From: JADKIH01 sp043747595
GTDB taxonomy: Bacteria > Bacteroidota > Bacteroidia > AKYH767-A > 2013-40CM-41-45
Assembly: GCA_043747595.1 (NCBI GenBank)
Contig: JAYTOX010000104.1
Span: forward strand, 38,118 to 102,117
Direction of reading: 5' to 3'
DNA length: 64,000 nt
Both the position numbers and the translations under genes were made by a program. This document shows positions 63,862 to 64,000 of the stretch, one piece after another (within the stretch, counting starts at the first letter, position 1; every line of letters starts with the position of its first letter). Under the pieces are notes generated by a model. That model did no database searches, was not told the DNA's origin, and was given only the letters and a program-made list of their open reading frames with translations.

Positions 63862-64000
63862 TTACTGTTTGTAAAATTCCGGTTTTGCCATCTTTTTATT
63901 GAGCAACCTCTTTATTTCTAAACTCGCAGAACCGAAATTCAAAAGAAGTCCGATCTCTAAATTGTAGGCTTCTAAATAATTTATTGCTTGCGCAAAATGT
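63862..64000 (-). CDS. GxxExxY family protein, 3' part
   Basis: The frame is open to the edge of the window, so the N-terminal GxxExxY motif lies beyond it. The visible C-terminal 45 residues read AQAINYLEAYNLEIGLLLNF, then GSASLEIKRLLNKK and a KPEFYKQ end. This matches the GxxExxY (PD-(D/E)XK-like) family, small proteins of unknown function found in many Bacteroidota, often in several copies next to repeats. The long inverted repeat at 63753 lies 42 bases beyond its stop. Confidence 0.8.
   Translation of the reverse strand, partial: HFAQAINYLEAYNLEIGLLLNFGSASLEIKRLLNKKMAKPEFYKQ

Overview
The window is AT-rich chromosomal DNA of a member of the Bacteroidota. The evidence is six secreted proteins that end in a type IX secretion (T9SS) type A sorting domain, a TonB receptor with a carboxypeptidase-like N-terminal domain, promoters of the TTTG-N19-TAnnTTTG type without Shine-Dalgarno sites, and the gene order rplM-rpsI-rpsB-tsf-pyrH-frr. 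Genus and order cannot be fixed from the sequence alone. The many T9SS cargos with Ig-like, propeller and PPC-like repeats suggest an environmental, surface-active lineage. No prophage, insertion sequence, CRISPR array or rRNA operon is present.

Layout. 1-1968: end of a radical SAM/SPASM gene, a WD40 protein and a VOC-fold protein. 1969-2600: gene-free, with a hairpin terminator and a 28-bp AT-rich tandem repeat. 2603-6799: translation operon on the minus strand with a clear promoter. 6956-9625: small membrane protein, TIGR01777 epimerase, DNA photolyase. 9626-10095: two copies of a ~170-bp repeat. 10096-10707: cupin/anti-sigma-like protein. 11191-16670: a four-gene cassette (outer-membrane barrel, periplasmic chaperone-like protein, two related small exported proteins) that resembles a chaperone-usher system and is the best candidate for an undescribed system here. 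16678-23348: kdsB, TonB receptor, dprA, a histone-H1-like SWIB protein and a MORN-repeat protein. 23367-29816: a multi-step phosphorelay locus.

29937-33640: methionine-type aminotransferase, omega-amidase and a secreted Porphyromonas-type arginine deiminase. 33722-41099 (minus strand): serine hydrolase, Ig-like lipoprotein, free-methionine-sulfoxide reductase, ComF, methyltransferase, an FG-GAP T9SS protein and a small protein of unknown function. 41216-46546: two T9SS proteins that share a domain, one with a PHP metallohydrolase domain. 46766-52482: exonuclease VII, a 7TM-SpoIIE phosphatase and a multi-spanning membrane protein. 52752-58175: a small exported protein, a 1488-residue T9SS protein and an AT-hook protein. 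58232-63353 (minus strand): DUF4421, DUF1905/YdeI, DUF3089 and a propeller/PKD T9SS protein. 63675-64000: tRNA-Cys, a long inverted repeat with internal GATT repeats, and the 3' end of a GxxExxY gene.

How the parts fit: several modules concern the cell surface (T9SS cargos, TonB receptor, usher-like cassette, KDO activation), sensing (propeller kinase and relay, 7TM phosphatase) and DNA transactions (DprA, ComF, ExoVII, photolyase, SWIB and AT-hook proteins). Adjacent genes form plausible pathways only for translation, the phosphorelay, transaminase plus omega-amidase, the ExoVII subunits and the usher-like cassette.
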